From Roseinatronobacter ekhonensis (GTDB lineage: Bacteria > Pseudomonadota > Alphaproteobacteria > Rhodobacterales > Rhodobacteraceae): 64,000 nucleotides of DNA. Under the pieces are notes generated by a model. That model was not told the origin of the DNA and did no database searches. It saw only the letters and a program-made list of their open reading frames with translations. Position 1 is the stretch's first letter. Each line of letters begins with the position of its first letter. Of the stretch, positions 40,982-51,616 are shown piece by piece. The stretch is from positions 29,964 through 93,963 of the forward strand of contig NZ_UIHC01000012.1 in NCBI RefSeq assembly GCF_900499075.1. The letters are read 5' to 3'. The translations under genes were made by a program, and so were the position numbers.

Positions 40982-43900
40982 ATGACCATCACCGTGCCCA
41001 ATAGTGTAACACACGACATTCTGCGCGACGAGGGCGCATATATCGCGCAGGCCGTCACAGCCACAAAGCTGGGCCAAGAGGACCGCACCCAGATCACTGC
41101 CCGCGCTGCGGGACTGGTGCGCGACATTCGCGGCAGCGATACGCCGGGGCTTATGGAAGTGTTCCTTGCAGAATACGGCCTGTCCACATCCGAAGGGGTC
41201 GCGCTGATGTGTCTGGCCGAAGCGCTTTTGCGCGTGCCTGATGCCGCGACCATCGACGATCTGATCGAGGACAAGATCGCGCCGTCTGATTGGGGCACAC
41301 ATTTGGGCAAGTCAGCATCCAGCTTGGTCAACGCGTCCACATGGGCGCTGATGCTGACGGGTCGCGTGCTGGACGAGCGGAGCAAATCCGCCGCAGCCAC
41401 CCTGCGCGGCGCAGTCAAACGGTTGGGCGAGCCGGTGATCCGCACCGCCGTGGGCCGCGCCATGCGCGAAATGGGCCGCCAGTTCGTGCTGGGCGAAAGC
41501 ATTGACAGCGCAATGACCCGCGCCGCCAAGATGGAAGCGCGCGGCTACAGCTATTCCTACGACATGCTGGGCGAAGCCGCCCGCACCATGGACGACGCCA
41601 AACGCTACCACACCGCCTACGGGCGCGCGATCCGCGCCATCGGCGCGCGCGCCACCGGCAATGACATCCGCACCAATCCCGGCATCTCGGTCAAGCTCAG
41701 CGCATTGCACCCCCGGTATGAGGTCGCGCAGGAAGAGCGCGTCATGGCCGAACTGGTGCCCCGCGCGCGCGAACTGGCGCGGCTGGCCGCAGCGCTCGGT
41801 CTTGGCTTCAACATAGATGCAGAGGAAAGCGACCGGCTTGCCCTCTCCCTCAAGGTCATCGACCGCGTGCTGGACGACCCGGCGCTAGAGGGGTGGGACG
41901 GGTTCGGCGTGGTCGTGCAAGCCTACGGCCCTCGTGCTGCCGACACGATCGACTGGCTGGCGGCAAAGGCAGAAAGCTGCGACCGCAAGCTTATGGTGCG
42001 GCTGGTCAAGGGCGCGTATTGGGACACCGAAATCAAGCGCGCGCAGGTGATGGGGCTGGATGGCTTTCCGGTTCTGACCCAGAAACCCGCGAGCGATGTG
42101 AACTTCATTGCCTGCGCACGAAAGCTGTTGGCTGCGCGTGTGCGGCTCTACCCGCAATTTGCCACCCATAACGCCCATACGGTCGCCGCCGTCCTGCACA
42201 TGGCCGAAGGCATGGGCGTGGACCCTGCCGACTATGAATTCCAGCGCCTGCACGGCATGGGCGAAACGCTGCATGACATTGTTTTGCGCAATGAAGGCAC
42301 GCGCTGCCGCATCTATGCCCCGGTTGGCGCGCACAAGGATTTGCTGGCTTATCTGGTCCGCCGCTTGTTGGAAAACGGCGCGAATTCATCCTTCGTCAAC
42401 CAGATCGTCGATGAAAACGTGCCCCCCGCAGAAGTCGCCGCCTGTCCCTTTGCGGCGCTGGAAAGCGCACCAAAAGGCCTGAACCCCAAAATCGCGACAG
42501 GCCCCGACCTGTTCGGCAAGGACCGCCGCAACGCCAAAGGGTGGGATCTGACCGATGCGCGCGATCTGGAGTCGATTGCACAAGCGCGCGGCCCTTGGGC
42601 TGACGCGACCTTTGTCGCCGGTCCACTGATTGCGGGCACCGTGGCTGGCGGCGCGCCCTATGACGCGCGCAACCCCGCCCGCCCCGATGACCTGCTGGGC
42701 CAAGTGACGCCCGCCGCCCCACAAGACGTGCAGACCGCACTTGCCGCGGCGACCGCTTGGCAGGCCGATGCCGCAACGCGGGCCACCGTGCTGAACCGTG
42801 CCGCAGACCTTTATGAGCAGCATTTCGGCGCGTTCTTTGCCATCCTCGCGCGCGAAGCGGGTAAAAGCCAGCTTGATGCCGTGGGCGAATTGCGCGAGGC
42901 GGTGGATTTCCTGCGCTACTATGCGGGACAGGCTGACGGGCTGACCCATCCCGCGCGCGGCGTGTTCACCTGCATCAGCCCCTGGAACTTCCCACTGGCC
43001 ATCTTCACAGGTCAGATCGCGGGTGCGCTGTCCGCGGGCAACGGCGTGCTGGCCAAGCCCGCCGAACAGACCCCGATCACCGCGCATTACGCGGCCCGGC
43101 TACTCCATGACGCCGGCGCGCCGCGTGACGTGTTGCAACTGCTGCCGGGTGATGGCGCGACGGTCGGGGCGGCGCTGACATCGGATGCGCGGGTGCATGG
43201 TGTGGCCTTCACCGGATCGACAGATACCGCCAAGCTGATCCAGCGTGCGATGGCCGACCATATGGCCCCCGGCGCGCCCCTGATTGCCGAAACCGGCGGG
43301 CTGAATGCCATGATCGTGGACAGCACCGCCCTGCCCGAACAGGCGGTGCGCGATGTGCTGGCATCCAGCTTCCAGTCGGCAGGACAACGCTGCTCGGCGC
43401 TGCGCTGCCTTTATGTGCAAGAGGATGTCGCGCCGGAATTCGAGCGGATGCTCTTTGGCGCGATGGACGAATTACGGCTGGACGATCCGTGGCATCTGGC
43501 AAGCGATGTCGGCCCCGTGATAGACGCGGACGCCCATTCCCAGATCGCGGATTATGTGGCCGCGGCCCGCGCCGAAGGGCGTGTGCTGCACGAACTCAAT
43601 GCGCCAGAGCAGGGCCATTTCGTCGCCCCCGTGGCGCTGCGCGTGCGCGGCATCGCGGATCTGAAACGCGAAGTGTTTGGCCCCGTCCTGCATATCGCCC
43701 GCTTCAAGGCTTCCGATCTCGACCGCGTGATCGCGGATGTGAACGCCACCGGCTACGGGCTGACCTTCGGGCTGCACACCCGCATTGACGGGCGCGTGCA
43801 GCATGTGGTGGACCGCGTCCATGCGGGCAACATGTATGTCAACCGCAACCAGATCGGCGCCATTGTCGGCAGCCAGCCCTTCGGTGGCGAGGGGCTGTCG

Positions 43901-44425
43901 GGCACCGGCCCAAAGGCAGGCGGTCCGCACTATCTGGCGCGCTTTACCGGCGCGCAGGCGCAGACCGTGACACGCCAAACACCGTACCTGCCCGCGGGCG
44001 CGGTGGCCAAGGCGGTCGGCCCCGATATCACATCCATCGCCACCGAGCACGGACTGCCCGGCCCGACCGGCGAATCGAACCGCCTGCGCGAGGTGACGCG
44101 CGCGCCGCTGCTCTGCCTTGGCCCGGGCACCGATCTGGCCGCCATGCAGGTAAGCGCCGTCGAGGCGCTTGGCGGGCGGGCCATAGCACTTGACGGGGTG
44201 CCGCAAGACCTTGACCGCGCAGACGGCTTCTCTGGCGTGCTGTTCTGGGGCGACGCGGGCACCGCGCGCCAGATCGCGCAGGCACTGGCGCAGCGCGACG
44301 GCCCGATCGTGCCGCTGATCACGGACCAGCCCGATCGCGCGCATGTCATGCTGGAGCGTCATCTCTGCGTCGATACAACCGCCTCGGGCGGCAACGCACA
44401 GCTTTTGGCAGAGGTGGCGGCGTAA
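40982..44425 (+). CDS. putA: Bifunctional proline dehydrogenase / P5C dehydrogenase
   Basis: The 1147-residue protein has an N-terminal FAD proline dehydrogenase domain (signs include RLVKGAYWDTEIKRAQ and FATHNAHTVAAVL). A central to C-terminal aldehyde dehydrogenase domain follows, with catalytic Cys804 in SAGQRCSALR and the glutamate in AETGGLNAMIV. It converts proline to glutamate with channelling of P5C. There is no N-terminal ribbon-helix-helix DNA-binding domain, so a separate regulator (putR, divergent) is expected. The ATG has CGGAG upstream; an in-frame start 20 codons earlier falls in the palindromic region. Confidence 0.96.
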   Translation: MTITVPNSVTHDILRDEGAYIAQAVTATKLGQEDRTQITARAAGLVRDIRGSDTPGLMEVFLAEYGLSTSEGVALMCLAEALLRVPDAATIDDLIEDKIAPSDWGTHLGKSASSLVNASTWALMLTGRVLDERSKSAAATLRGAVKRLGEPVIRTAVGRAMREMGRQFVLGESIDSAMTRAAKMEARGYSYSYDMLGEAARTMDDAKRYHTAYGRAIRAIGARATGNDIRTNPGISVKLSALHPRYEVAQEERVMAELVPRARELARLAAALGLGFNIDAEESDRLALSLKVIDRVLDDPALEGWDGFGVVVQAYGPRAADTIDWLAAKAESCDRKLMVRLVKGAYWDTEIKRAQVMGLDGFPVLTQKPASDVNFIACARKLLAARVRLYPQFATHNAHTVAAVLHMAEGMGVDPADYEFQRLHGMGETLHDIVLRNEGTRCRIYAPVGAHKDLLAYLVRRLLENGANSSFVNQIVDENVPPAEVAACPFAALESAPKGLNPKIATGPDLFGKDRRNAKGWDLTDARDLESIAQARGPWADATFVAGPLIAGTVAGGAPYDARNPARPDDLLGQVTPAAPQDVQTALAAATAWQADAATRATVLNRAADLYEQHFGAFFAILAREAGKSQLDAVGELREAVDFLRYYAGQADGLTHPARGVFTCISPWNFPLAIFTGQIAGALSAGNGVLAKPAEQTPITAHYAARLLHDAGAPRDVLQLLPGDGATVGAALTSDARVHGVAFTGSTDTAKLIQRAMADHMAPGAPLIAETGGLNAMIVDSTALPEQAVRDVLASSFQSAGQRCSALRCLYVQEDVAPEFERMLFGAMDELRLDDPWHLASDVGPVIDADAHSQIADYVAAARAEGRVLHELNAPEQGHFVAPVALRVRGIADLKREVFGPVLHIARFKASDLDRVIADVNATGYGLTFGLHTRIDGRVQHVVDRVHAGNMYVNRNQIGAIVGSQPFGGEGLSGTGPKAGGPHYLARFTGAQAQTVTRQTPYLPAGAVAKAVGPDITSIATEHGLPGPTGESNRLREVTRAPLLCLGPGTDLAAMQVSAVEALGGRAIALDGVPQDLDRADGFSGVLFWGDAGTARQIAQALAQRDGPIVPLITDQPDRAHVMLERHLCVDTTASGGNAQLLAEVAA

Positions 44426-44437
44426 ACCGCCCCCTCT

Positions 44438-44507
44438 TTTCATCCTTGCTCAAATATCCTGGGGGAGTCCGGCCCCGGCACGGGGCCGGGCGGGGGCAAA
44501 GCCCCCC
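44438..44507 (-). repeat. Dispersed repeat, copy 4, with two hairpins after putA
   Basis: TTTCATCCTTGCTCAAATAT and the next bases are a diverged reverse-complement copy of the core repeat. They are followed by GGGGGAGT and hairpin CCGGCCCCG-GCA-CGGGGCCGG (44469-44489), then GGGGGC-AAA-GCCCCC (44492-44506). The order hairpin-CCCCC-repeat, read from the other strand, is the same as at bchL. The hairpins probably end or protect the putA transcript. Confidence 0.65.
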
Positions 44508-44520
44508 GCGCGAACAGCAC

Positions 44521-44560
44521 AGAGCGTGTCGCGTGCCTGCGCATTCACGCGACACGCTCT
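44521..44560. repeat. Perfect 15-base inverted repeat
   Basis: AGAGCGTGTCGCGTG and its exact reverse complement enclose a 10-base loop between the convergent ends of putA and the DUF815 gene. There is no U tract. It could be a bidirectional terminator stem, a protein-binding palindrome or an extragenic repeat. Confidence 0.6.
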
Positions 44561-44621
44561 CATCTTCTGTGACCGCATGCCATTCTGCGCAAAACCGCAA
44601 ACCACTTTTGCGCGCCATGCT

Positions 44622-45473
44622 CTAGCGCGCGATCTTCACGCCTTCGCGTCCGGCCAGATCGGTGAAAAACTGCCATGCCACGCGCCCAGAGCGGCTGCCC
44701 CGCGTCGTCTGCCACTCGATGGCTTCCGCGCGCAGGCGATCAGCATCAATGGCCAGCCCGTATGCCGCGCAATAGCCCTCTATCATGGACAGGTAGTCAT
44801 CCTGATCACAGGCATGAAACCCAAGCCACAGCCCGAACCGATCCGAGAGCGACACCTTTTCCTCGACCGCTTCCGAGGGCGAAATGGCGGAGCCGCGTTC
44901 ATTCTCGATCATGTCGCGCGGCATCAGGTGGCGGCGGTTGGACGTGGCGTATAGCACCACGTTGTCGGGCCGCCCTTCGACCCCGCCATCCAGCACCGCT
45001 TTCAACGATTTGTAATGCTGATCGTCATGGCTGAACGACAGGTCGTCGCAATACAGGATGAAGCGCCCTTCCGCCCCGCGCAGCAGGTCCAGCAGGCGCG
45101 TGATACTGGGCAGATCCTCGCGCTGGATTTCGACCAGTTTCAGCCCACAATCCGGCATCTGCGCGACCACCGCGCCATGCACGGCCTTGACCAGCGACGA
45201 CTTGCCCATGCCGCGCGCGCCCCATAGCAGGGCATTATTCGCAGGCAGGCCGCGTGCGAATTGCAAGCTATTCGCCAATAGGGTGTCGCGCGCCCGCTCG
45301 ATGCCGACCAGCAAATCCAGTGCAACGCGGTTCACGCGGGGCACCGGCTGCAAGCGGTCGGGGCTGGTGTGCCAGACAAACGCGTCCGCCCCATCTAGGT
45401 CAGGTGCAGCGCTGGGGGGCGGAGAGAGGCGCTCCAGCGCCTCCGCAATCCGTGTCAGGGCGTCGTCGTTCAT
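44622..45473 (-). CDS. DUF815 AAA-type ATPase
   Basis: The 283-residue protein has Walker A GARGMGKSS (85-93) and Walker B FILYCDDLSF (138-147), then ATSNRRHLMPRDM and the sensor region SDRFGLWLGF. This is the DUF815 family of AAA ATPases, of unknown function, widespread in proteobacteria. It follows tatC with an ATGA overlap, so it belongs to the tatA-tatB-tatC transcript, but no link to protein export is established. Confidence 0.88.
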   Translation of the reverse strand: MNDDALTRIAEALERLSPPPSAAPDLDGADAFVWHTSPDRLQPVPRVNRVALDLLVGIERARDTLLANSLQFARGLPANNALLWGARGMGKSSLVKAVHGAVVAQMPDCGLKLVEIQREDLPSITRLLDLLRGAEGRFILYCDDLSFSHDDQHYKSLKAVLDGGVEGRPDNVVLYATSNRRHLMPRDMIENERGSAISPSEAVEEKVSLSDRFGLWLGFHACDQDDYLSMIEGYCAAYGLAIDADRLRAEAIEWQTTRGSRSGRVAWQFFTDLAGREGVKIAR

Positions 45474-46342
45474 TTCGTCTCCGACGCGTCGTCTTCGTCA
45501 TCCTCGTCGTCCAGCAACCCCTCGCGGCGCAGTTGCTCGTTGCGCGCACGTTCCACGCGGGCAACCAGCCAGATCGACACTTCGTAAAGACCGTATACCA
45601 CGATGAACAGGATCACCTGGGTAATGACATCGGGCGGTGTGACCAAGGCAGCCAGCGTCAAGATGCCCACGACGGCCCATTTGCGACCGGCTTTAAGGCC
45701 TGCCTCTGACACCAACCCGGCCTTGCCCATCAGCGTCAGCAGCACGGGCAACTGAAAGCACATGCCAAAGGCGACGATGAAGCGGATCGTCAGGTTCAGA
45801 TATTCCTGCGCGGAGCCTTGGAACACCACCGAAAGCGGGGCTGCGTTCGGGCCGTCCTCGACCACCGCTTCGCCACCCGCGCCAAATTGCTGGAACCCAA
45901 GGAAGAAATCATAGGCCAGCGGCGTGACAACGTAGAACGCGAAAGAGGCCCCAAGAAGGAACATCACCGGCGACGAGATCAGGAACGGCAGAAACGCGCC
46001 CTGCTCGGAGCGGTACAGCCCCGGCGCGACAAAGCGCCAAAGCTGGGTCGCGATGACCGGAAAGGCCAGCATGAAGCCCCCAAGGAACGACACTTTGATC
46101 GCGACGAAAAAGCCTTCTTGCGGGCTGATGAAAATCAGGTCGCAATCCTGCCCGCGCTCGGCCAGCGCGCTGCACAAAGGTGCGGTCAGGAAGTTGAAGA
46201 TGGGCGTGGCAACCGTGAAACACAGAACCATGCCAATGATGAACGCCAAGGCCGATTTGATCAGCCGGTTGCGCAACTCCGCCAGATGCTCGATCAGCGG
46301 GGCGCTGGAATCTTCGATATCGTCCTCGGGGGCCTTGCTCAT
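45470..46342 (-). CDS. tatC: Sec-independent translocase TatC
   Basis: The 290-residue protein has six hydrophobic segments, the N-terminal cytoplasmic [15 protein letters not shown] motif and [18 protein letters not shown]. TatC binds the twin-arginine signal peptide and passes folded proteins across the inner membrane. The C-terminus is strongly acidic ([13 protein letters not shown]). It is coupled to tatB and to the DUF815 gene by 4-base overlaps. Confidence 0.96.
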   Translation of the reverse strand: MSKAPEDDIEDSSAPLIEHLAELRNRLIKSALAFIIGMVLCFTVATPIFNFLTAPLCSALAERGQDCDLIFISPQEGFFVAIKVSFLGGFMLAFPVIATQLWRFVAPGLYRSEQGAFLPFLISSPVMFLLGASFAFYVVTPLAYDFFLGFQQFGAGGEAVVEDGPNAAPLSVVFQGSAQEYLNLTIRFIVAFGMCFQLPVLLTLMGKAGLVSEAGLKAGRKWAVVGILTLAALVTPPDVITQVILFIVVYGLYEVSIWLVARVERARNEQLRREGLLDDEDDEDDASETK

Positions 46343-46926
46343 GTGGTGCTGTCCGTACTGCCCTCTGGGTCGGCTTTCGCTTTTGGTTTGGCCTTGGATT
46401 TGGCCTTCGCTTTGGGCTTGGGTTTAGCCTGATCGGTCGAGGGCGCAGTGTCGGACGCATCGGCAACGGAAGCAGGTTTGGGTGCCGTGCCCTGATCGGG
46501 CGCGTCGGCCGGCGTCGCGTCGGACGGCTTCGGCGCGGCGCGCTTCGCCGCATCGCTGCGCATGGCATCCATCTCGGCGGCGATGCGGTCCATCTCGTCC
46601 TCATCATCGCCAGCGGCAGCGGCGGAGTCTGGTGTTTTTGTCCCCTTCGGATCGTCCCGAAGCGGATCCCAGTTTTTCATCTTGTTGAATTCGTCCAGAC
46701 CCATGCCCTGCGGGTCGGCCATCCCGCGCAGGTCGCGCGCAACGTCCTTTACCCCGCTCTGGTCGGCGGCATCTTCCATCGCGCGTGAAAACTCGCGCGC
46801 CATGGAGCGCGCCTTGGCGGTCATTTGCCCCAAGGTGCGAAACATCTTGGGCAGGTCTTTGGGGCCGACGACGATCAGCGCCACGACCCCGATGACCAAT
46901 AGTTCGGTCCAGCCCAGATCAAACAT
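46339..46926 (-). CDS. tatB: Sec-independent translocase TatB
   Basis: The 195-residue protein starts [20 protein letters not shown], the single membrane helix and hinge of TatB, followed by [20 protein letters not shown] and an amphipathic helix. The C-terminus is long, rich in Lys, Pro and Ala (repeats of PKAKAKSK type), and is probably disordered. TatB forms the substrate receptor with TatC. It lies 57 bases after tatA. Confidence 0.95.
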   Translation of the reverse strand: MFDLGWTELLVIGVVALIVVGPKDLPKMFRTLGQMTAKARSMAREFSRAMEDAADQSGVKDVARDLRGMADPQGMGLDEFNKMKNWDPLRDDPKGTKTPDSAAAAGDDEDEMDRIAAEMDAMRSDAAKRAAPKPSDATPADAPDQGTAPKPASVADASDTAPSTDQAKPKPKAKAKSKAKPKAKADPEGSTDSTT

Positions 46927-46983
46927 GCCGACACCCCTGCCCGCTTGCGGATTTCGCGACGCCCCCCGTCACGCGAGCGACAA

Positions 46984-47220
46984 TCAGGCCCGGTCCTTGT
47001 CGTTGTCTTTACCGCTCTCCGGCGTGACATCGCGCGCGGTTTTCGCGGCATCGTCATCCTGCTTCTCGATCTCGTCGGTGCCATCTTTCAGGCCCTTCTT
47101 GAAAGACGTGATACCTTTGCCGACTTCGCCCATCAGCGCGCTGACCTTGCCGCGCCCGAACAGCACAAGCACGACAACCGCGATGATGATAAAGCCCGCC
47201 GGGCCGATATTGTTGAGCAT
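46984..47220 (-). CDS. tatA: Sec-independent translocase TatA
   Basis: The 78-residue protein [20 protein letters not shown] carries the membrane helix, the hinge FGRGKVSAL and the amphipathic [17 protein letters not shown], ending in a charged tail. TatA forms the pore-like oligomer for Tat export. A start 17 codons upstream would put charged residues before the membrane helix and was rejected. Confidence 0.94.
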   Translation of the reverse strand: MLNNIGPAGFIIIAVVVLVLFGRGKVSALMGEVGKGITSFKKGLKDGTDEIEKQDDDAAKTARDVTPESGKDNDKDRA

Positions 47221-47365
47221 GTCATTCTCCCTTCGCCGGTTTCCCCATGGGAAATGCCGGTCCATACGCATTCCATTTATGGATTAACACGCCCCAATCA
47301 AAGCCCCAAATTGCGCTTTGACGCAAAAACAGCGGCGCATTGCCGGCCTAGGGACCAGATACCGA

Positions 47366-48223
47366 TCATTCAGCGGCGAAAAGATCGGCCATATTATCCG
47401 CATCGACCGCGCCCTGAACCCGGTTGCGACCGGATTCTTTGGCGGCATAGAGCCGGGCATCGGCCAGCGCGATAAGCCCGTCACGCGTGTCGGTGCTGTC
47501 ATCGGTCGTGGCCACGCCAAGGCTGGCAGTGAAGGCAACCTTCGGAAAATCACGCACGACGGTCGCCTGAACAACCGCCCGCAGGCGTTCGGCAATTTCC
47601 AGCGCCGTGATATGATCGGCCATCACCAGCACGCCGAATTCCTCGCCGCCCAGACGGCCCAGCACGTCGCAGCGGCGCAACTCGGACTGAACCACATGGG
47701 CGACCGCGCGCAGAACAGCGTCGCCTGCCGCATGGCCATGCGTGTCATTGACCGCCTTGAAGTGGTCCAGATCGAACATGATAAGGCTGCAAGCGCGCCC
47801 GCTGCGTTGATAGGTCGCGGCGGCGCGGCCCAGATCTGACATAAAGGCACGCCGTGTCAGTGCCTTGGTCAAGACATCAAGATGCGCTTCGGACCAGAGC
47901 GCGTGCTGCTCTGCAACCAGAACAGCAAAGCCTGCAAGCAGATGCGACGCGCCGGACTCGAACGTTTCGGCGTAGGCGCGCAGGGTTCCGAAACGGCGTC
48001 CCTGTGTGACAAGCGGCGATTCAAGACACACCATATGATCATCGGCAGGCGGGCGCGGGTCGCCATCCAACTGGATGGTGACATGGCGCGCGCCGATGGT
48101 CTGGCGGATCAGGTAAAAGATCGTGTCGTAGTGGCCGGGCACGGGGGAATCGCCATCCATCGCATCAATTTTGGACACGGGCTGGTCACGCAGCGCGGTG
48201 GGGGCTGCACTGAGACTACTCAT
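47366..48223 (-). CDS. Diguanylate cyclase (GGDEF protein)
   Basis: The 285-residue protein has an N-terminal region of about 115 residues without a recognised sensor fold and a C-terminal GGDEF domain. The active site is GGEEF (192-196), and the inhibitory site RxxD (R183-x-x-D186) lies 5 residues before it, so it is predicted active and subject to c-di-GMP feedback. No membrane segment is visible. It stands between hflX and tatA with gaps over 120 bases on each side. Confidence 0.9.
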   Translation of the reverse strand: MSSLSAAPTALRDQPVSKIDAMDGDSPVPGHYDTIFYLIRQTIGARHVTIQLDGDPRPPADDHMVCLESPLVTQGRRFGTLRAYAETFESGASHLLAGFAVLVAEQHALWSEAHLDVLTKALTRRAFMSDLGRAAATYQRSGRACSLIMFDLDHFKAVNDTHGHAAGDAVLRAVAHVVQSELRRCDVLGRLGGEEFGVLVMADHITALEIAERLRAVVQATVVRDFPKVAFTASLGVATTDDSTDTRDGLIALADARLYAAKESGRNRVQGAVDADNMADLFAAE

Positions 48224-48345
48224 GGCGATACCTACTCCTTCTACTGCAGACAGGCATGAGGGTTAACCATGGTGTGGAAAGGGCAGCTTTGCGGCAAGAA
48301 TTTGTTAAGCATTTTTTCGAGCGCACAAAGGCGGCTTCGGACCAC

Positions 48346-49653
48346 CTAACCGCTGTCTTTCAGGCGCCGGAACTGCGCCTTTTGCCGGTCCGACCAGTTC
48401 ACAACAAGCGATGTGGCATCTTCGTCCTGCGCTTCCGATTCGACCACGCCTTGGGCAAAAAGCCACGCGCGTAGCTTGCCATCCGTATGCGCCAGCCGCA
48501 CCGTGTCGTGGTAGCGGGCATCATCCAGCTTTTCCGTGATCGCGTCGAACAGGGCCGTCAACCCTTCGCCCGTCAGGGCGGAGCCCGTAAACACACCCTC
48601 GGCACGCGCCGCCTGTCGGTCAACCTGCGCGCGCGCCTCTGTGTCCAGCTGGTCGACCTTGTTCCAAAGGTCGATGCGCGGCACGTCGTCCTGCACGCCA
48701 AGCGATGCCAGAACGCTGGCCACATCCGCCGCCTGCGCCTCTGTCGAGGGGTGGGCGATATCGCGGACATGCAAGATCAGATCGGCCTCCAGCACCTCTT
48801 CCAGCGTGGCGCGGAACGCGGCCACCAAAAGCGTGGGCAGGTCCGAGATGAAACCAACCGTATCCGACAGGATCACATCCTTGCCCGTGGGCAGGCGCAC
48901 CGCACGCATTGTCGGGTCCAGCGTGGCGAAAAGCATGTCCTTGGCCATGACATTCGCACCGGTCAAGCGGTTGAACAGGGTGGATTTTCCAGCGTTGGTA
49001 TAGCCGACAAGCGCGACCACGGGATAAGGCACTTTGCGGCGCGCGGCGCGGTGCAATTCGCGGGTTTTGGCGACCTTGTCCAACTGGCGGCGCAGGCGTG
49101 TCATCTGCTCGTCAATGGCGCGGCGGTCAGCCTCTATCTGCGTCTCGCCGGGACCGCCGACAAAGCCAAGCCCGCCACGTTGCCGTTCAAGGTGGGTCCA
49201 TGCCCGCACCAGGCGCGTGCGCTGGTAGCTCAGCGCCGCCAGTTCTACCTGCAACACGCCTTCGCGGGTGGCGGCCCTGTCGGCAAAGATCTCCAGAATC
49301 AGGCCGGTGCGGTCCAGCAATTTGACGCCCCATGCCTTTTCAAGGTTGCGCTGCTGCACAGGGCTGACTGGACCGTCGATCAGGACAAGCTCAATCTCTT
49401 CAGCTTCCAGCATCGCGCGCAATTCTTCGAGCTTGCCCTTGCCGAACAGCTGGCCCGGATGGGCCCGCGGCAAGCGCACCACCTGCCCACCTGCGACCTC
49501 TAGTCCCGGCAAGGCATGCGCCAGTGCCATGGCCTCGGCCAAGGCATCCTCCGGCTCTCTCGGGCCCGGATTGGACTTGATTTCGGGGTGCAGCACATAG
49601 GCGCGGGTCAGCCGTTTGCCGCCCTCGCCCCCAAGCTCTGTCAGGTCAATCAA
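48346..49653 (-). CDS. hflX: Ribosome-associated GTPase HflX
   Basis: The 435-residue protein has an N-terminal HflX domain ([31 protein letters not shown]) and a G domain with [15 protein letters not shown] and NKVD. HflX binds the large ribosomal subunit and rescues stalled ribosomes under stress. It starts with TTG at 49653, overlapping the hfq stop as TTGA; no better start is seen. The C-terminal part is slightly longer than in E. coli. It is cotranscribed with hfq, as in many proteobacteria. Confidence 0.94.
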   Translation of the reverse strand: MIDLTELGGEGGKRLTRAYVLHPEIKSNPGPREPEDALAEAMALAHALPGLEVAGGQVVRLPRAHPGQLFGKGKLEELRAMLEAEEIELVLIDGPVSPVQQRNLEKAWGVKLLDRTGLILEIFADRAATREGVLQVELAALSYQRTRLVRAWTHLERQRGGLGFVGGPGETQIEADRRAIDEQMTRLRRQLDKVAKTRELHRAARRKVPYPVVALVGYTNAGKSTLFNRLTGANVMAKDMLFATLDPTMRAVRLPTGKDVILSDTVGFISDLPTLLVAAFRATLEEVLEADLILHVRDIAHPSTEAQAADVASVLASLGVQDDVPRIDLWNKVDQLDTEARAQVDRQAARAEGVFTGSALTGEGLTALFDAITEKLDDARYHDTVRLAHTDGKLRAWLFAQGVVESEAQDEDATSLVVNWSDRQKAQFRRLKDSG

Positions 49654-49898
49654 CTCGCGGGCGATTGGCCTTCACCCTCGTAAAGCGAAATCGGTTGTCC
49701 CGGCATGATGGTCGAGATCGCGTGCTTGTACACAAGCTGGCTTTGCCCATCGCGGCGCAGCAGCACGCAGAAATTGTCAAACCAGGTAATAACACCTTGC
49801 AGCTTGACCCCGTTGATCAGGAATACCGTCACCGGCACCTTGTTCTTGCGAACGTGATTCAGAAATGCGTCTTGTAGATTTTGTTTATCGCTGGCCAT
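49650..49898 (-). CDS. hfq: RNA chaperone Hfq
   Basis: The 82-residue protein has the Sm1 pattern [21 protein letters not shown] and the Sm2 [10 protein letters not shown] with the conserved YKH motif. Hfq hexamers pair small RNAs with mRNAs. The C-terminal tail is short, as in other alphaproteobacteria. It lies 149 bases downstream of trkH, in the order trkH-hfq-hflX. Confidence 0.96.
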   Translation of the reverse strand: MASDKQNLQDAFLNHVRKNKVPVTVFLINGVKLQGVITWFDNFCVLLRRDGQSQLVYKHAISTIMPGQPISLYEGEGQSPAS

Positions 49899-50047
49899 GC
49901 GCTTGCCTTTTTGTCAGGGCGTGTTTGCTATACGCAGAGAGCCTCGTCTCCCTATCCGCCCACTATGAAACGGCTTTTGCAAAACTTCCAGCCCCGGCAC
50001 GCGGAAAAATGCGGGCTTGGGCGGGTTTCTTGGGCGCGGGCGTGCGC

Positions 50048-51574
50048 TTAGCGGCCCAAGCGGGGCCAGAGCACCGACAAAAGCATCAGCAATTCCAACC
50101 GCCCAAGGATCATCCCGAGTGCGACAACCCCGCGTGCCGGATCGCCCAGCGCGGCAAAGGACAATGGCTCTGGCCCTGCAATCTGGGTCAGCGGGCCGGT
50201 GGTCGTCAACGCCGCACTGGCATAGATCAGTGCATCTTCCAGCGGGTGGCCCAACAAGACCAGCGCCATGACCACGGCGGTCAGCGCCAGAATGAACACC
50301 ATCAGGAACAGCCACGCCGAGAAGGCCCCCTCGCTGCGCAGGCCCCGCAATCGGGGGCCGTCACCGCCCATGCCCGACGGGTGAACCAGCTTTTCCAACT
50401 CGTGTTTGGCCTGCCACAACAAGGCAAAGCCGCGCAGCAGCTTCAGCCCGCCAGCCGTGGTGGCAATCCCGCCGCCAAGCATGGCCAGACCCAGAAGCAC
50501 AATGCCCGCAGGTCCGGCATAGGCAGTGGCTTCTGGCGCGCCAATGGTGCTGACAAAGCCTGTCGTGCTTAGAAAGGAAAGCGCGGTAAATGCCGTTCCC
50601 CACAGTTCTGCAAGTGCTGCCACCGGCGCGTCGGCCAAACCGCCAGCGCCGTTCAGAACCCACAGCCCCACCGCGACCAAGGCCAATAGAGCGCCCGCCA
50701 GATGCAACTCGTCATCCAGCCATATCCGGCCGGAATCTTGCGGGACAATCGCGCGCGGCCAGCCCCGACGGGTCAGCGCCAGCCCCAGAAACAGCGCGAT
50801 CAGCAGCTCCGCCCCGAACCCGGTGCCGATGCCCGCATCCCAGTTCGGCACAATCCCGGATGTCGACAGTGTGGACATGGCATAGGTCAACCCCACCAGC
50901 GGGGGCATGCCCTGCAACGACAGCAACACCCACAGCAAGCCTGTCAGCCCGGCATAGGCCGGGGCAATCAGCCGGATATGCGACCACAGCCGCCCCAGAT
51001 CGGCCTGGCCCGACTCTGCCCCGATCTGGGTCTGCCGCATCTTGCGCGACCAGTCCGGCAATGCCCCGATGGTTTGCGACCGCGCGGTGACAAGATCGTA
51101 CCCGCCCATATTCATCGGGGCCAGCAGCGCGGCGGCATAGACCAGCACGAACAGCCCCCCCAGCCATGCGGCCAGCGCCCGCCACATCAACAAGCTGCGC
51201 GGCATATCGGGGTCCAGGGCGCTCGCACCCGTGGTGGTGAACGCGGCGACCATCTCGAACCACGCATCGAACAGCGGCAAACCGCCCGGCACGGCCTCTG
51301 TCACCGGCAGCGCCATGAACAACGGCACAACCAGATAGGCTGTGGTCAGTATATAGAACGGGTGCGACAGCGCACTTGGCTTGCGTGTCAGGTTGCGGCG
51401 GGCCAGATACATCAGCCCCGCAATACTGCCCAACAAACAGGCCGAATACACGAACGCGCGCGCGCTGTCGTGTTCGCGCAGGGTAAAGCCCAGCGCGGCC
51501 GGCAGGATCATCGCTCCTGCGGTCACAGCCATCAGCGCAGCCATAACCGTTGTGCCGCGTGCGCTTTCCGTCAT
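50048..51574 (-). CDS. trkH: Trk-type potassium uptake protein TrkH
   Basis: The 508-residue protein has about ten or more hydrophobic segments and repeated selectivity-filter-like loops such as AFTTTGASALDP, MSTLSTSGIVP, FLSTTGFVSTIG and ALTTTGPLT. This is the fourfold MPM arrangement of TrkH/KtrB potassium channels. It forms the membrane subunit partnered by TrkA, encoded just upstream (43-base gap). Gating by TrkA nucleotide binding is known for the family. Confidence 0.94.
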   Translation of the reverse strand: MTESARGTTVMAALMAVTAGAMILPAALGFTLREHDSARAFVYSACLLGSIAGLMYLARRNLTRKPSALSHPFYILTTAYLVVPLFMALPVTEAVPGGLPLFDAWFEMVAAFTTTGASALDPDMPRSLLMWRALAAWLGGLFVLVYAAALLAPMNMGGYDLVTARSQTIGALPDWSRKMRQTQIGAESGQADLGRLWSHIRLIAPAYAGLTGLLWVLLSLQGMPPLVGLTYAMSTLSTSGIVPNWDAGIGTGFGAELLIALFLGLALTRRGWPRAIVPQDSGRIWLDDELHLAGALLALVAVGLWVLNGAGGLADAPVAALAELWGTAFTALSFLSTTGFVSTIGAPEATAYAGPAGIVLLGLAMLGGGIATTAGGLKLLRGFALLWQAKHELEKLVHPSGMGGDGPRLRGLRSEGAFSAWLFLMVFILALTAVVMALVLLGHPLEDALIYASAALTTTGPLTQIAGPEPLSFAALGDPARGVVALGMILGRLELLMLLSVLWPRLGR

Positions 51575-51616
51575 AGCGCCCCCCAGTAAAATGGCCCGGC
51601 GCCCCGCGCCCGCCGT

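Noticed and set aside
49899..50047. Possible small RNA or tRNA gene between hfq and trkH
   Set aside because: No cloverleaf, no CCA-type end and no clear promoter-terminator pair could be made out.
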